Shown piece after piece: positions 18,276-27,324 of a stretch of 64,000 nt of DNA. The notes under the pieces are model-generated. The model was not told the DNA's origin. It saw only the letters and a program-made list of their open reading frames with translations, and made no database searches. The stretch spans positions 1,860,001 to 1,924,000 of the forward strand of contig NZ_JACHYB010000001.1 in NCBI RefSeq assembly GCF_014192515.1, given 5' to 3'. The translations under genes and the position numbers were made by a program. Within the stretch, counting starts at the first letter, position 1, and each line of letters starts with the position of its first letter. The stretch is from Microbacter margulisiae. Its GTDB lineage: Bacteria; Bacteroidota; Bacteroidia; Bacteroidales; Paludibacteraceae.

Positions 18276-19571
18276 ATGCCTGTTGAGTCTTTATACGAAA
18301 TCTTTACTTCTTGTTCGGAAGTTACCATTGATAGCCGCCGTTGCAAAGAAGGAGCGCTCTTCTTCGCCATAAAAGGCGATTCATTCGACGGGAATCAATT
18401 TGCACTGAAAGCTTTAGAAAACGGATGCAAGTATGCCGTAATTGATAATCCGGATTATGCGATCGACGGACGATTCATCGTGGTCGACAACGCACTGCGC
18501 CAGTTGCAACAATTAGCGCATTACCACCGGCTACTACTCAATATTCCTGTCATTGCCATTACAGGAACAAACGGAAAGACAACCACGAAAGAACTAATCG
18601 CCGCTGTACTGAATAAACAATTCAACACACTGTTCACCCAGGGGAACCTCAACAATCACATCGGAGTACCACTGACATTGCTACAGCTCAAACTGACGCA
18701 TCAAATGGCTGTGATCGAAATGGGAGCAAATCATCCGGGAGAAATACGCACCTTAGCAGAAATTGCAGCGCCCGATTTTGGCGTTATTACCAATATCGGG
18801 AAAGCGCATCTTGAAGGATTCGGATCGTTTGAAGGAGTTATCAGGACAAAAGGCGAGCTATATGATTACATCCGGGCCCACAAAGGTTCGTTGTTTGTTC
18901 ATACAGATAATCCTATCCTGATGGGTCTGGCCGACAAAGAACACATCATTGGATATAGCACACAATCGGATACTTCTGCATTAATACAGGCAGAAGCCAC
19001 CGGGGATTCCCCTTTTCTTTCCATTACATGGAAGAAACGGGATGCGAATGCTATTCATGAAATAAACATGCATCTGATTGGAAATTACAACACTGAAAAC
19101 GTGGCTGCTGCCATTTGTATAGGGACATTTTTCGGCATTTCACCGTCCCATATCCGTGAAGCGTTAGAAGCATATGAACCGACCAATCATCGGTCACAAT
19201 TTATGGAAACCCCTCACAACCGGCTCATCATTGACACCTATAATGCAAATCCGAGCAGTATGAAGGCCTCCATCAGCAACTTTCAGCAAATAGATGGTTC
19301 TCCCAAAGGGGTAATTCTGGCGGATATGCTTGAGTTAGGCGATTACGCTGCCACAGAACACCAAGCCATCGTGGAGATGTTAAAAGAAGCACAGTTTGAC
19401 AAAGTATTACTGGTCGGGGAACAATTCTCCCGGACAAACTCGCCATTCGACAGATTTCCTTCAACAGATGCTTTGATGGAATATCTGGAAAAACATCCAT
19501 TACAAGGATTCTCCCTATTGGTAAAAGGGTCGCATGGCATGCATCTCGAAAAATGCCTTCCCGGTTTATAA
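18276..19571 (+). CDS. murF: UDP-N-acetylmuramoyl-tripeptide--D-alanyl-D-alanine ligase
   Basis: This 431-residue cytoplasmic Mur ligase adds D-Ala-D-Ala to UDP-MurNAc-tripeptide, the last soluble step of peptidoglycan precursor synthesis. The N-terminal domain has VTIDSRRCKEGALFFAIKG, the ATP site reads GTNGKTTTKE (about residues 93-102), and the central domain has EMGANHPGEI, TNIGKAHLEGFGS and NYNTENVAAAI. The C-terminal part shows DTYNANPSSMKASI. Length and motifs are normal. It lies about 19 kb upstream of the main division cluster, as often in Bacteroidota, and may be co-transcribed with the methyltransferase and permease that follow at short spacing. Confidence 0.95.
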   Translation: MPVESLYEIFTSCSEVTIDSRRCKEGALFFAIKGDSFDGNQFALKALENGCKYAVIDNPDYAIDGRFIVVDNALRQLQQLAHYHRLLLNIPVIAITGTNGKTTTKELIAAVLNKQFNTLFTQGNLNNHIGVPLTLLQLKLTHQMAVIEMGANHPGEIRTLAEIAAPDFGVITNIGKAHLEGFGSFEGVIRTKGELYDYIRAHKGSLFVHTDNPILMGLADKEHIIGYSTQSDTSALIQAEATGDSPFLSITWKKRDANAIHEINMHLIGNYNTENVAAAICIGTFFGISPSHIREALEAYEPTNHRSQFMETPHNRLIIDTYNANPSSMKASISNFQQIDGSPKGVILADMLELGDYAATEHQAIVEMLKEAQFDKVLLVGEQFSRTNSPFDRFPSTDALMEYLEKHPLQGFSLLVKGSHGMHLEKCLPGL

Positions 19572-19604
19572 CAAAACTGAGCCAAGTATAACTATTTGCA
19601 GCCT

Positions 19605-20234
19605 ATGGATGCACTTGAAAACTATATTCTGCAACATCTTGATCCGGAAGATCCATTGCTAAACACACTTTTTCGTGAAACCCATCTGACTCAGATCAAT
19701 CCCCGTATGGCTACCGGACATATACAGGGCAGAGCGCTGGTTATGTTTTGCCGCATGTTACAACCAAAGCGGATTCTCGAACTGGGCACCTTCACGGGAT
19801 ATGCCACATTGTGCATGGCCAGTGTGCTTCCTCCCGACGGAGAGCTGCACACCATTGAAATAGACGATGAACTGGAAGCAATGATCCGGCGTTTTTTTGT
19901 ACAATCGTCTGACGGGGCAAAAATACGATTGCATATAGGCAATACACTGGATATCATTCCACAACTGCAAGGGCCATTTGATCTGGTTTATATGGATGCA
20001 GACAAACGGCAATATACAGAAGATTATGAAGCTGTTCTGCCTCTGGTAAGAAAAGGCGGTTTTATTTTAGCAGACAACACGCTATGGGGAGACAAAGTAC
20101 TATCTGAGCCTCACTCCGGAGATAAACAAACGGCTGGAATACAACGGTTCAACGACCATATTGCCCATGATCACCGCGTGGAAAAAGCCATTATCCCCAT
20201 GCGCGACGGGCTAACCCTGCTCATGAAAAAATAA
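19605..20234 (+). CDS. Class I SAM-dependent O-methyltransferase
   Basis: This 209-residue protein belongs to the caffeoyl-CoA/catechol O-methyltransferase-like group common in bacteria. It shows the SAM-binding motif ELGTFTGYATLCMA (about residues 59-72), the acidic strand HTIEIDDELEA, VYMDADKRQYTEDYE with the metal-binding aspartate, and ILADNTLWGDKV. The ATG at 19605 gives a start directly at MDALENYIL; a TTG three codons earlier is less likely. It sits 33 bases after murF and 9 bases before the permease gene, so the three may share a transcript. The natural acceptor is unknown. Confidence 0.85.
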   Translation: MDALENYILQHLDPEDPLLNTLFRETHLTQINPRMATGHIQGRALVMFCRMLQPKRILELGTFTGYATLCMASVLPPDGELHTIEIDDELEAMIRRFFVQSSDGAKIRLHIGNTLDIIPQLQGPFDLVYMDADKRQYTEDYEAVLPLVRKGGFILADNTLWGDKVLSEPHSGDKQTAGIQRFNDHIAHDHRVEKAIIPMRDGLTLLMKK

Positions 20235-20243
20235 ACGAAAGAC

Positions 20244-21239
20244 ATGTCACGTAACAAACTCCTATTTACCGTACTCTCGATACTCTGCATAACACTTGCC
20301 ATTAGCGATATTGCTTTCGGCAGTGTAGCCATTCCGATGAAATCGGTTTTTGAAGCTTTGTTACATCCTCATCATAACGGATTATATTCGGATATCATCA
20401 TGCAGTTCAGGTTACCGAAAGCGATAACAGCTATCTTAACCGGAGCCGCCTTATCTGTCGCAGGTTTGTTGATGCAGACTTTTTTCCGAAATCCACTCGC
20501 AGGCCCCGATGTTCTTGGCGTCACTTCAGGAGCCAGTATGGGCGTTGCACTTTATGTCATGGCTGCTTCGTGGTTTTCTGCCGCATGGATTGAAAGCCGT
20601 TGGGGACTTATCCTGGCTGCTGTAGCCGGAGCGCTTTTGGTCTTACTGCTAATTTTAGGTGTAGCTGCCCGGTTAAAACAGACGGTCACGCTACTCATTA
20701 TCGGACTGATGTTTTCGGGTATCGTAGGTGCCGTGGTAAGTATTTTACAGAACCTAAGCAATCCTGATGCCGTAAAACTATTTGTTGTGTGGACTTTTGG
20801 CAGCCTGAGTGCCGTCACATGGTACCAATTACAGATCCTGATCCCAATCATTGTACTAGGACTGCTTATTACGCTGACATTGCAAAAAAAGCTGAATGCC
20901 ATGTTATTAGGTGAACATTATGCACAAGGGCTTGGTGTGTCGGTGCGATCGACCCGGCTCGTCATGATTGCCCTCACAGGCATTCTGGCCGGTGCAACAA
21001 CGGCATTCACCGGGCCTATTGCTTTTATCGGTGTCGCCGTACCTCATCTGGCCCGAGCCTTGTTCCAAACCTCCAACCACCGGATTATCACACCGGGGAC
21101 GCTTCTTTGCGGGGTGGCTTTGCTTCTGATATGCGATATTATCTCTCAGCAAACCGCCTATCCACTACCTCTCAATGCAATCAGCGCGTTATTTGGAGCC
21201 CCGTTAATCATCTGGGTGGTACTCAAACAACGGTCATAA
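20244..21239 (+). CDS. FecCD-family ABC transporter permease (iron-siderophore, haem or cobalamin)
   Basis: This 331-residue inner-membrane permease of the BtuC/FecD/FhuB family has about nine or ten hydrophobic segments. Hallmarks include LRLPKAITAILTGAALSVAG, LLMQTFFRNPLAGPDVLGVTSGAS, and the C-terminal FTGPIAFIGVAVPHLARAL segment with the cytoplasmic loop that contacts the ATPase. No substrate-binding protein or ATPase follows directly. The matching FecE-type ATPase lies 9.3 kb away at 30536, beyond a mobile island, on the same strand. I infer that the two were once adjacent. The substrate cannot be told from the permease alone. Confidence 0.92.
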   Translation: MSRNKLLFTVLSILCITLAISDIAFGSVAIPMKSVFEALLHPHHNGLYSDIIMQFRLPKAITAILTGAALSVAGLLMQTFFRNPLAGPDVLGVTSGASMGVALYVMAASWFSAAWIESRWGLILAAVAGALLVLLLILGVAARLKQTVTLLIIGLMFSGIVGAVVSILQNLSNPDAVKLFVVWTFGSLSAVTWYQLQILIPIIVLGLLITLTLQKKLNAMLLGEHYAQGLGVSVRSTRLVMIALTGILAGATTAFTGPIAFIGVAVPHLARALFQTSNHRIITPGTLLCGVALLLICDIISQQTAYPLPLNAISALFGAPLIIWVVLKQRS

Positions 21240-21871
21240 CATAACTTCTCAATTTTCTCAGGTGTTTCAGCGTGTGATAATTTACACGCTACACTATTCA
21301 ACTATTGAATTTTCGCATGTTATACAACACCTGCAAACATGCAATTTTTTAAAATGGAACAATTGATTATCAGGAACATACAACAACTTGTCTTACAAGA
21401 GGCATCCGTCCATTCAATCCCGACCTGCTTTGTGCCTTGACACAAAAAGGAAGCAAAAAATTAACTTCGATGAAAGCACTATGTTCGGCAGAACCAAAAT
21501 GAGATTTTGTCTCTGCCCTCACTGAAGCGTGCTTTTCAAGACTGCATCCGCTTTCGCTCAAAAAATTAGCGTTCATTGGCTCAAATCGCTCAAACAAGAA
21601 CAATTTTAACCATCTGCTTCACTTGTTTGTGCTCACCGGAGGGGCTCATTTGTTTGAAAGGCTTTACGTATAAGCAGGCCGCTTTGCGGATATCATTTTT
21701 ATTTTCCATTACTTAGGTTGTATTTAATCATGTTTTCTGCAAAAATGTGCAGAAAAAAGTTGGAAATTAAAAAAATAATATTGACCTTTGGAACAAATAG
21801 GAGGTAATGAAAAAATTGATCTCAAATGGTCGGTTGAATCCATTAGAGGATATTACGTTAGAATAGCAAGA
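21240..21871. other. Left flank of the accessory island, non-coding
   Basis: No believable gene lies here. Structures seen are the hairpin GCGTGT..ACACGC (about 21270-21289) and TTTTCTGC..GCAGAAAA (21733-21756), the latter just upstream of the recombinase. The stretch at 21370-21690 looks like decayed coding or repeat DNA. The boundary between the old transport operon and the island probably falls in this region. Confidence 0.4.
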
Positions 21872-23518
21872 ATGAATGCTTTCAAAATTACTCATCGCAA
21901 CGAAATGCGCATCTGCATTGACTTTCCGTACAATACAGAGTACATTACGAAACTAAAACTAATACCAGACATCCGATGGAGCCGGACGCTTAACGCCTGG
22001 CATATTCCTTACACGAAAGAAGCGTTTGCTCAGTTGAAAAAACTATTTCCAGATGTTGTATATGAGCATACTCGTAACATACCCGAAAATAGCCCGATAC
22101 TCATTCCTGTTTTAAAAAAAAGAATACAGACGCATGTTGCATTAGGAAATAGCAAGACTCAACCTGCAACTACGCCCTGCATTGAAATTGCTGTATCAGG
22201 CAAACAAATAGTAGTAAAAATGCCTAAAAACGAAACCGATTTACAATTTATCCGTTCGTTTAAGTATGCACACTGGAATAAGACGCAATTTTACTGGACT
22301 GTTCCGAACTTTGGGAATAATGCAGATAAATTGAAAAACTATTTTGCTGAGCGAAATGTAAAACTAACAGAACATAAGCCAATTGGCACTTTCGACAACG
22401 ATAACCCCAAGTGTGGCAAAGATGAATTTATAGTTATAAATAACTCAAACTTGCTATTGAATCTCTATTTCAGTTTTAATAAAAACTTAAGTCAGCAACT
22501 AAAGCAAATACCTTATTGCAAGTGGAATGGAGATAAACGATGTTGGGAAATACCCTATTCCGAAAAGTTTTTGGATGAAGTAAAACGTCTTGCCGAACAA
22601 AATGCATTGCTCCTTATTTATCATGAAGAAAAAAAACTGAAGGTACTACCCCGTAAGTCGAAATTGGATATACAAAACTATCGTTACTGTCCGCAAACCT
22701 ATATCGACAAACTCAGAGAGTTGCGTTACAGCAAGAACACGCTGGAAGTGTACAGGGGTATGTTTGAAGAATTTATCAATTATTACGATGAAGTTGATTT
22801 TGATGATATTACCGAACGAATGATTATTGACTTTTTACGCTATTTAGTAACCGAACGGCATGTGTCCACCTCGTATCAAAACCAGTCCATCAATGCTATT
22901 AAATTTTACTACGAACGGATACTGGGTGGTAGTCGGAAAGTGTATCTGATTGACCGTCCGCGTGAAGAGAAGTTCCTGCCAGAAGTGCTAAGTACCGAAG
23001 AAGTAACCGCCATACTCAACGCCACCGAAAACCTGAAACACAAAGCCATATTGATGACTATCTATTCGGCAGGTTTACGTATAGGAGAAGCAATTAATTT
23101 AAAAATAAAGGACATTGATTCTCAGCGTATGCAAATACGAGTTGAACAGGGGAAAGGCAAAAAAGACAGATATACTTTGCTTAGCAATAAAACATTGGGA
23201 ATACTCCGTAAGTACTTTTTGCAGTATAAACCTAAAGTGTGGATATTTGAAGGGGCAAAAGGAGAACAATATGCAGCGCGAAGTATACAAGAGATATTAC
23301 GAAAATCAGTAGAAAAAGCCGGTATCAAAAAACATATTACCGTACATACATTGCGACATAGTTTTGCGACGCATCTGCTCGAAGCGGGTACGGATTTACG
23401 ATACATACAAAATCTACTTGGACACGCAAGTAGCAAAACGACAGAGATTTATACGCATATAACTACCAAAGGATTCGACCAGATAGTTAGTCCCCTGGAT
23501 AAATTAACCATTTTGTAA
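21872..23518 (+). CDS. Tyrosine recombinase with triplicated N-terminal W-rich module (integron-integrase-like C-terminus)
   Basis: This site-specific recombinase of 548 residues starts from the ATG at 21872; a TTG at 21788 would give 576. The C-terminal catalytic domain is complete: Arg near 403 (SAGLRIGEA), HTLRH near 492-496, GHASSKTTEIYTH and the nucleophile Tyr near 527. It ends VSPLDKL, like the SPLDAL end of integron integrases. A SAM-like core-binding domain (about 270-370) precedes it. The first 245 residues hold three copies (about 12-61, 112-159, 194-242) of a module with pattern I-P..W......W.IPY. I see no long IntI-type insertion in the catalytic domain, so IntI identity is not established. 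It heads the island and faces the same way as the cassettes. Confidence 0.85.
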   Translation: MNAFKITHRNEMRICIDFPYNTEYITKLKLIPDIRWSRTLNAWHIPYTKEAFAQLKKLFPDVVYEHTRNIPENSPILIPVLKKRIQTHVALGNSKTQPATTPCIEIAVSGKQIVVKMPKNETDLQFIRSFKYAHWNKTQFYWTVPNFGNNADKLKNYFAERNVKLTEHKPIGTFDNDNPKCGKDEFIVINNSNLLLNLYFSFNKNLSQQLKQIPYCKWNGDKRCWEIPYSEKFLDEVKRLAEQNALLLIYHEEKKLKVLPRKSKLDIQNYRYCPQTYIDKLRELRYSKNTLEVYRGMFEEFINYYDEVDFDDITERMIIDFLRYLVTERHVSTSYQNQSINAIKFYYERILGGSRKVYLIDRPREEKFLPEVLSTEEVTAILNATENLKHKAILMTIYSAGLRIGEAINLKIKDIDSQRMQIRVEQGKGKKDRYTLLSNKTLGILRKYFLQYKPKVWIFEGAKGEQYAARSIQEILRKSVEKAGIKKHITVHTLRHSFATHLLEAGTDLRYIQNLLGHASSKTTEIYTHITTKGFDQIVSPLDKLTIL

Positions 23519-23805
23519 ATATGATTTGGACAATAGAAAAACAATATTTATCTTGCGGGCGAAATTTATTACATAAAACACAAAGAGCATCTAATAATCA
23601 ACTATGCTTATTCCAATATACGCAATAAATAAAAAACGCCTACTTTACAATAAACAATTATATTTCAATTTATTACAACAACAAACATGCACCCATAAGG
23701 CGGATATATACGCAACTCAGTTGCGCATACAGGAATTGGATAGCGCATACATAGATGTTAGCAACTATGCAATGAAAGGCATTCACATCTGTAAATTTTA
23801 GAATT
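23519..23805. other. Spacer between recombinase and first cassette gene
   Basis: These 287 AT-rich bases are where a primary recombination site (attI-like) would be expected if this is an integron-like system. I see GCGCATAC repeated (around 23722 and 23743) but no defined site. A 65-codon frame at 23604-23801 has low-complexity composition and no family resemblance; I do not call it a gene. Confidence 0.35.
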
Positions 23806-24489
23806 ATGAGAATAAATTATCTTATTAAATTATTTTTTAGTTCTTTCTTATACTTCTTATTCTATGTAATCTTATTTGTATGTGCTGGTCGATTAAATTA
23901 TTGGCAAGGATTGGTTTATGTTTTGATCGGGCTTATCATGTATGTGATATTAAAATACACTGATTTGAGGATAGATTCTGAACTATTAAAAGAGCGTTCA
24001 AAGATTGGAGAAAATACTAAGGATTGGGATAAGATAATATTGGGGTTAATTTTATTTGTTAAAATATCGATGTGTATAGTTGCTGGACTCGATTCTGGCC
24101 GTTATCATTGGTCGCCAAATTTTCATTGGAGCATATATCTTTTAGGAATATTTCTAACAGCTTTAGGACAATTAATATTTCTTATTGCTCAAAGACAGAA
24201 TAAGTTTTTCTCGAGTACAGTAAGAATCCAAGCCGATAGACAACATATTGTTTGTGATACAGGATTATATAAGATAGTTCGACATCCAGCTTATATGAGT
24301 TCAGTAATTGAATCTCTTGGATTTCCATTACTTTTTGGTTCATTATGGAGTGTCATACCGATATGTGTTTTAATTATACTGTTGTTTGTTAGAACAAATT
24401 TAGAGGATAGAACATTAAAGAATGAATTGAAGGGTTATCTCGAATATTCGGGAAAAACTCGATATAAGATTATTCCTTATGTATGGTAA
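23806..24489 (+). CDS. Isoprenylcysteine/phospholipid methyltransferase-like membrane protein
   Basis: This 227-residue protein has about five hydrophobic helices and the C-terminal ICMT/PEMT-type SAM-binding signature: TGLYKIVRHPAYMSSVIESLGFPLLFGS, then RTNLEDRTLKNEL and GYLEYSGKTRYKIIPYVW. It should methylate a lipid or a thiol/amine substrate at the membrane, which cannot be specified. It is the first gene after the recombinase, and its stop is followed 20 bases on by an attC-like inverted repeat, so I read it as cassette 1. A frameshifted relative from another branch of the family is at 13295-13776. Confidence 0.8.
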   Translation: MRINYLIKLFFSSFLYFLFYVILFVCAGRLNYWQGLVYVLIGLIMYVILKYTDLRIDSELLKERSKIGENTKDWDKIILGLILFVKISMCIVAGLDSGRYHWSPNFHWSIYLLGIFLTALGQLIFLIAQRQNKFFSSTVRIQADRQHIVCDTGLYKIVRHPAYMSSVIESLGFPLLFGSLWSVIPICVLIILLFVRTNLEDRTLKNELKGYLEYSGKTRYKIIPYVW

Positions 24490-24746
24490 TGATTTAAAAT
24501 TATAAATATGCACAGTTGCTAACACGCAATATAGCCAAAAAGGGCATTTCTGGTATGCGTAGTTCATCACCCGCATCAATTTCATTGTATCTTGATAGTG
24601 ATGCTCTCCGCACTCCCTTTCAGGCCATATTGCCAACGTCAGACTGCGCAAAAACATCAGCGGATGTTTTTGACTAAGAGATTAGGACTACTAAAAGAAA
24701 AGTGATTAATTACTTGTGTATGTGAGCAATATTTTGTAAATTTATA

Positions 24747-24775
24747 GCATAATACATTCAACAACAGAATTATGC
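24747..24775. promoter_or_regulatory. Inverted repeat over the transposase start codon
   Basis: GCATAAT (24747-24753) and ATTATGC (24769-24775) are perfect inverted repeats, the second containing the transposase ATG. The structure could bury the start codon in RNA and limit translation, a common way to hold down transposition. Confidence 0.4.
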
Positions 24776-26250
24776 AACACATACAAGGCGAAGAACGAAA
24801 TCAGCTTCAAATGTTCTGTTTGGAGCAAATGGTAGAAGCCGACAGTTTCGTTCGGGTAATTGATTACTTTGTAGATACCATCGATTTGGAGAGTTTCGGA
24901 TTTCGGAACGTAAAGCTGAAGGAAGAAGGTCGTCCGCCCTATCATCCTGCTGTGCTAATGAAGTTGTATTTCTATGGCTACAGGTATGGTATTCGCTCTT
25001 CTCGTAAGATGGAACGTGAAGCTAGGTTGAATCTGGAAGTTCGCTGGCTCTTGTGTGAGCAGACACCTTCGGCACGCACCATCTGTATGTTCCGAAAAGA
25101 ATATGCCGAAAGCTTCAAAGCGATCTTTCGCAAGTTTGTTTTTCTGCTCAAAGAGTTGGGCTTGATGGAAGGAAAAACCATTGCCATTGATTCCTTTAAA
25201 GTGAGGGCACAAAACTCACTCAAGCACAATTACAATCAGAAAAAGATAGACCGTCAGCTGGAATATATCGACGGCAGAATAAAAGAATTTGAAGATGCAC
25301 TGGACGAGGCCGATTCGCAGGAACAAAAAACAGTACTGAAAGATAAAATAGCCGTACAGCAAAGTCGCATGGAGAAATATCAGGCTATCGAAGCCGAACT
25401 CAAAGAAACAGGCAAAGACCAGATAAGCACAACAGACCAGGATGCACAATCGGTAGTGTTACAACGGGGAATAACCGTGGTGGGATATAATATACAGGCT
25501 TCGGTGGATGCCAAAAACAAGCTCATTGCCCATTTTGATACAGGAGGAGTAAACGATACCAATGCATTGGGCACAGTGGCTGTTGCCACCAAAGAAGTGT
25601 TGCAGGTGGAGCAAATGGATGTACTGGCAGACAAAGGTTATCATACAGGGGAACAGATCAGGCAGTGTGAACAAAACGGAATCACCACCTATGTGTCGCC
25701 CAAAGAGCCGACTTCGAATGATCCGGATATTTTTCCGATAACAAGTTTTGTGTACGACACTGAAAAAGATTGTTACACTTGTCCGGCAGGAGAAACACTT
25801 ACAACCAATGGCACCTGGCTCACGCATAGCAGCAAAGGATATAAGTCGGCTTACAAGTTTCAACGATACAACAACCCGGCGAAATGTCGCCTGTGCGAAA
25901 TGCATAGTTTGTGTACCAAAAGTAAAAATAACGGCAGAAATATAGACCGCAGTGAGTTTGCTGCGGATGTAGAACAGAACAACCAACGAGTAAAGGAGAA
26001 TCCGGCCTACTACAAACAACGCCAGCAATTGGCCGAGCATCCGTGGGGCACACTCAAACGGCAACGGGGATTTGATTACGTACTGACCCGGGGAAAGAAA
26101 AATGTATTGGGTGAAGTAAGTTTGGTATTTATCGGCTACAACCTGAGCCGGTTGGCCAAGATTGACGGAGGGATAAATGCCCTGAAAAAATTCATTCTGG
26201 AAATAATGGCTTTGCTTTACCCGAAATGGGCTTGTTTAAAGGCCATTTAA
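24772..26250 (+). CDS. IS1182-family transposase
   Basis: This 492-residue DDE transposase has an N-terminal DUF772-type helical domain (MVEADSFVRVIDYFVD; RPPYHPAVLMKLYFYGYRYGIRSSRKMER), the first catalytic Asp in KTIAIDSFKVRAQ, an alpha-helical insertion (about 145-210), a second Asp in DVLADKGYHTGEQI and a zinc-ribbon-like cysteine cluster (CYTCPAGE; KCRLCEMHSLCTKS). The final Glu is in EHPWGTLKRQRGFDYVLTRG. Length and order are intact, so the element may still be mobile. Nothing indicates cargo. Confidence 0.9.
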   Translation: MQHIQGEERNQLQMFCLEQMVEADSFVRVIDYFVDTIDLESFGFRNVKLKEEGRPPYHPAVLMKLYFYGYRYGIRSSRKMEREARLNLEVRWLLCEQTPSARTICMFRKEYAESFKAIFRKFVFLLKELGLMEGKTIAIDSFKVRAQNSLKHNYNQKKIDRQLEYIDGRIKEFEDALDEADSQEQKTVLKDKIAVQQSRMEKYQAIEAELKETGKDQISTTDQDAQSVVLQRGITVVGYNIQASVDAKNKLIAHFDTGGVNDTNALGTVAVATKEVLQVEQMDVLADKGYHTGEQIRQCEQNGITTYVSPKEPTSNDPDIFPITSFVYDTEKDCYTCPAGETLTTNGTWLTHSSKGYKSAYKFQRYNNPAKCRLCEMHSLCTKSKNNGRNIDRSEFAADVEQNNQRVKENPAYYKQRQQLAEHPWGTLKRQRGFDYVLTRGKKNVLGEVSLVFIGYNLSRLAKIDGGINALKKFILEIMALLYPKWACLKAI

Positions 26251-26409
26251 GCAATTAATGAAAATGAATTTGAAAACCAATGGCTGAAAAATGGCATTCA
26301 ACAAACGAAAGCTATGGAAGCCTGAAATGATATAAAAATTGACTATAACGGGAATTAGAGGCGTTTTTGCGCAGACTCGCGTTATGCACAAGTTTAAAAA
26401 CGACACAAA

Positions 26410-26799
26410 ATGAACGACATTGAAATTCAAAAAGCGATTCAGGAAATAATGAAGCTTCAGCAAGCAAATAATAATTTGACTGTTGAGATTGGTCATCTAT
26501 CCGCTAAAGATGAGAACAAAAATACTATAGCAGGACATATTGAAGAGTTGACCAACAACAAAACGAGAATGGAGACAATAAGAAAATCAGTTGGTTTGTT
26601 CTATGCTGTATGGGAGTGCAATTGGAATGGTCAAACATTGATGCCTGAAAATGTTGTTTCTCCACAATTTGACACCAGAATAGACGCTGATAGCTACCTA
26701 ATAAACAATTTGAAATCAAAAAAAATAAAAGGCAAAAAAGAATTCGCAGTATTCCAAACTACTTTGAATGCTGACGGTAAATATGTTGGACACTATTAA
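26410..26799 (+). CDS. Hypothetical cassette protein with N-terminal coiled coil
   Basis: This 129-residue protein is not recognised. Residues 1-60 are charged and helical with coiled-coil spacing (IQKAIQEIMKLQQANNNLTVEIGHL), and the C-terminal half is mixed alpha/beta (VGLFYAVWECNWNGQTLMPENVVSPQF). It starts 29 bases after the GTTATG core of the preceding attC-like site and ends 10 bases before the next gene. The two genes therefore appear to form one two-gene cassette. AT-rich composition matches the rest of the island. No signal peptide or membrane segment is seen. Confidence 0.6.
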   Translation: MNDIEIQKAIQEIMKLQQANNNLTVEIGHLSAKDENKNTIAGHIEELTNNKTRMETIRKSVGLFYAVWECNWNGQTLMPENVVSPQFDTRIDADSYLINNLKSKKIKGKKEFAVFQTTLNADGKYVGHY

Positions 26800-26809
26800 A
26801 CTTTAAACT

Positions 26810-27316
26810 ATGGCAAAAATTAAAAACTATCAGCAATTCATTGAAGATGTTGCGGACAGAAACTTCAGACCATATGTAAAACGGTTTCAAGAACTAGCAG
26901 GACTTAGACCTACTGGCGTAGACGCTAAAGAAACGTATTTGATAGAGGTAACGTTTGACTTTGGAAACTCTTTGTTGGAGCACGAGAGTATTAAAAATTT
27001 CAAAAAGACAAATAACAGATATTATTTGCACCCGGAATTGACAAATCCTCCTGTAAAAGGACACTATCACGTAATTCCTTCTAATGGAAAGCAAGAAATT
27101 TATGCAGTAAATTTAGACGGGACTGCACATCACAAAGTAAACAAAGGTTATCAAATACCTACAAAAGAAGCGGACGAATTAAGAGGTCTTGGTGTTGACA
27201 TAAAAGACGATAGAATCATTGAAAGTATAGAGTTCTTAGAGAGTGACCAGAAACAATTATTGACTGAATCACTAAAACACGACTGCATATCAATATTCAT
27301 CGAAATAGAAGAATAA
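26810..27316 (+). CDS. Hypothetical cassette protein
   Basis: This 168-residue soluble protein is not recognised. It contains a histidine-containing central segment (VKGHYHVIPSNGKQEIYAVNLDGTAHHKVNKGYQIP) and an acidic C-terminus. The HYHV..DGTAHH region looks like a compact beta fold that could bind metal, but no known catalytic motif is complete. It follows the previous gene by 10 bases, so the pair is probably co-transcribed and may work together; a toxin-immunity pair is possible but unsupported. Its stop is followed within 10 bases by the best-preserved attC-like site in the island. Confidence 0.6.
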   Translation: MAKIKNYQQFIEDVADRNFRPYVKRFQELAGLRPTGVDAKETYLIEVTFDFGNSLLEHESIKNFKKTNNRYYLHPELTNPPVKGHYHVIPSNGKQEIYAVNLDGTAHHKVNKGYQIPTKEADELRGLGVDIKDDRIIESIEFLESDQKQLLTESLKHDCISIFIEIEE

Positions 27317-27324
27317 AACCTGTG

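Larger units (their letters stand above)
24646..26372 (+). mobile_element. IS1182-family insertion sequence
   Basis: The element is 1727 bp with terminal inverted repeats GCGCAAAAAC / GTTTTTGCGC and flanking AGACT direct repeats (24641-24645 and 26373-26377), which I take as a 5-bp target duplication. A single full-length transposase fills it. It lies within an attC-like cassette boundary. Ends and duplication were read by eye; the family call rests on the transposase. Confidence 0.75.
24509..26388 (+). other. attC-like cassette boundary 1, interrupted by an IS element
   Basis: Left arm: TTGCTAACACGCAATATAGCC then AAAAAGGG (24517-24543). Right arm: CCCTTTCAGGCCATATTGCC (24615-24634), almost its reverse complement. 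The site is then split by the IS at 24646-26372 and resumes with CGCGTTATGCAC (26378 on). With the IS and one AGACT copy removed, the site would be about 140 nt and end in the same GTTATG core seen at the other boundaries. A smaller stem, GCATCA..TGATGC, sits inside the loop (24573-24604). Confidence 0.5.

Noticed and set aside
21370..21603. 77-codon minus-strand frame left of the recombinase
   Set aside because: Residue composition is not protein-like; the DNA looks like decayed repeat sequence.
23604..23801. 65-codon frame after the recombinase
   Set aside because: No family resemblance, no ribosome-binding site, and AT-rich random-like composition.
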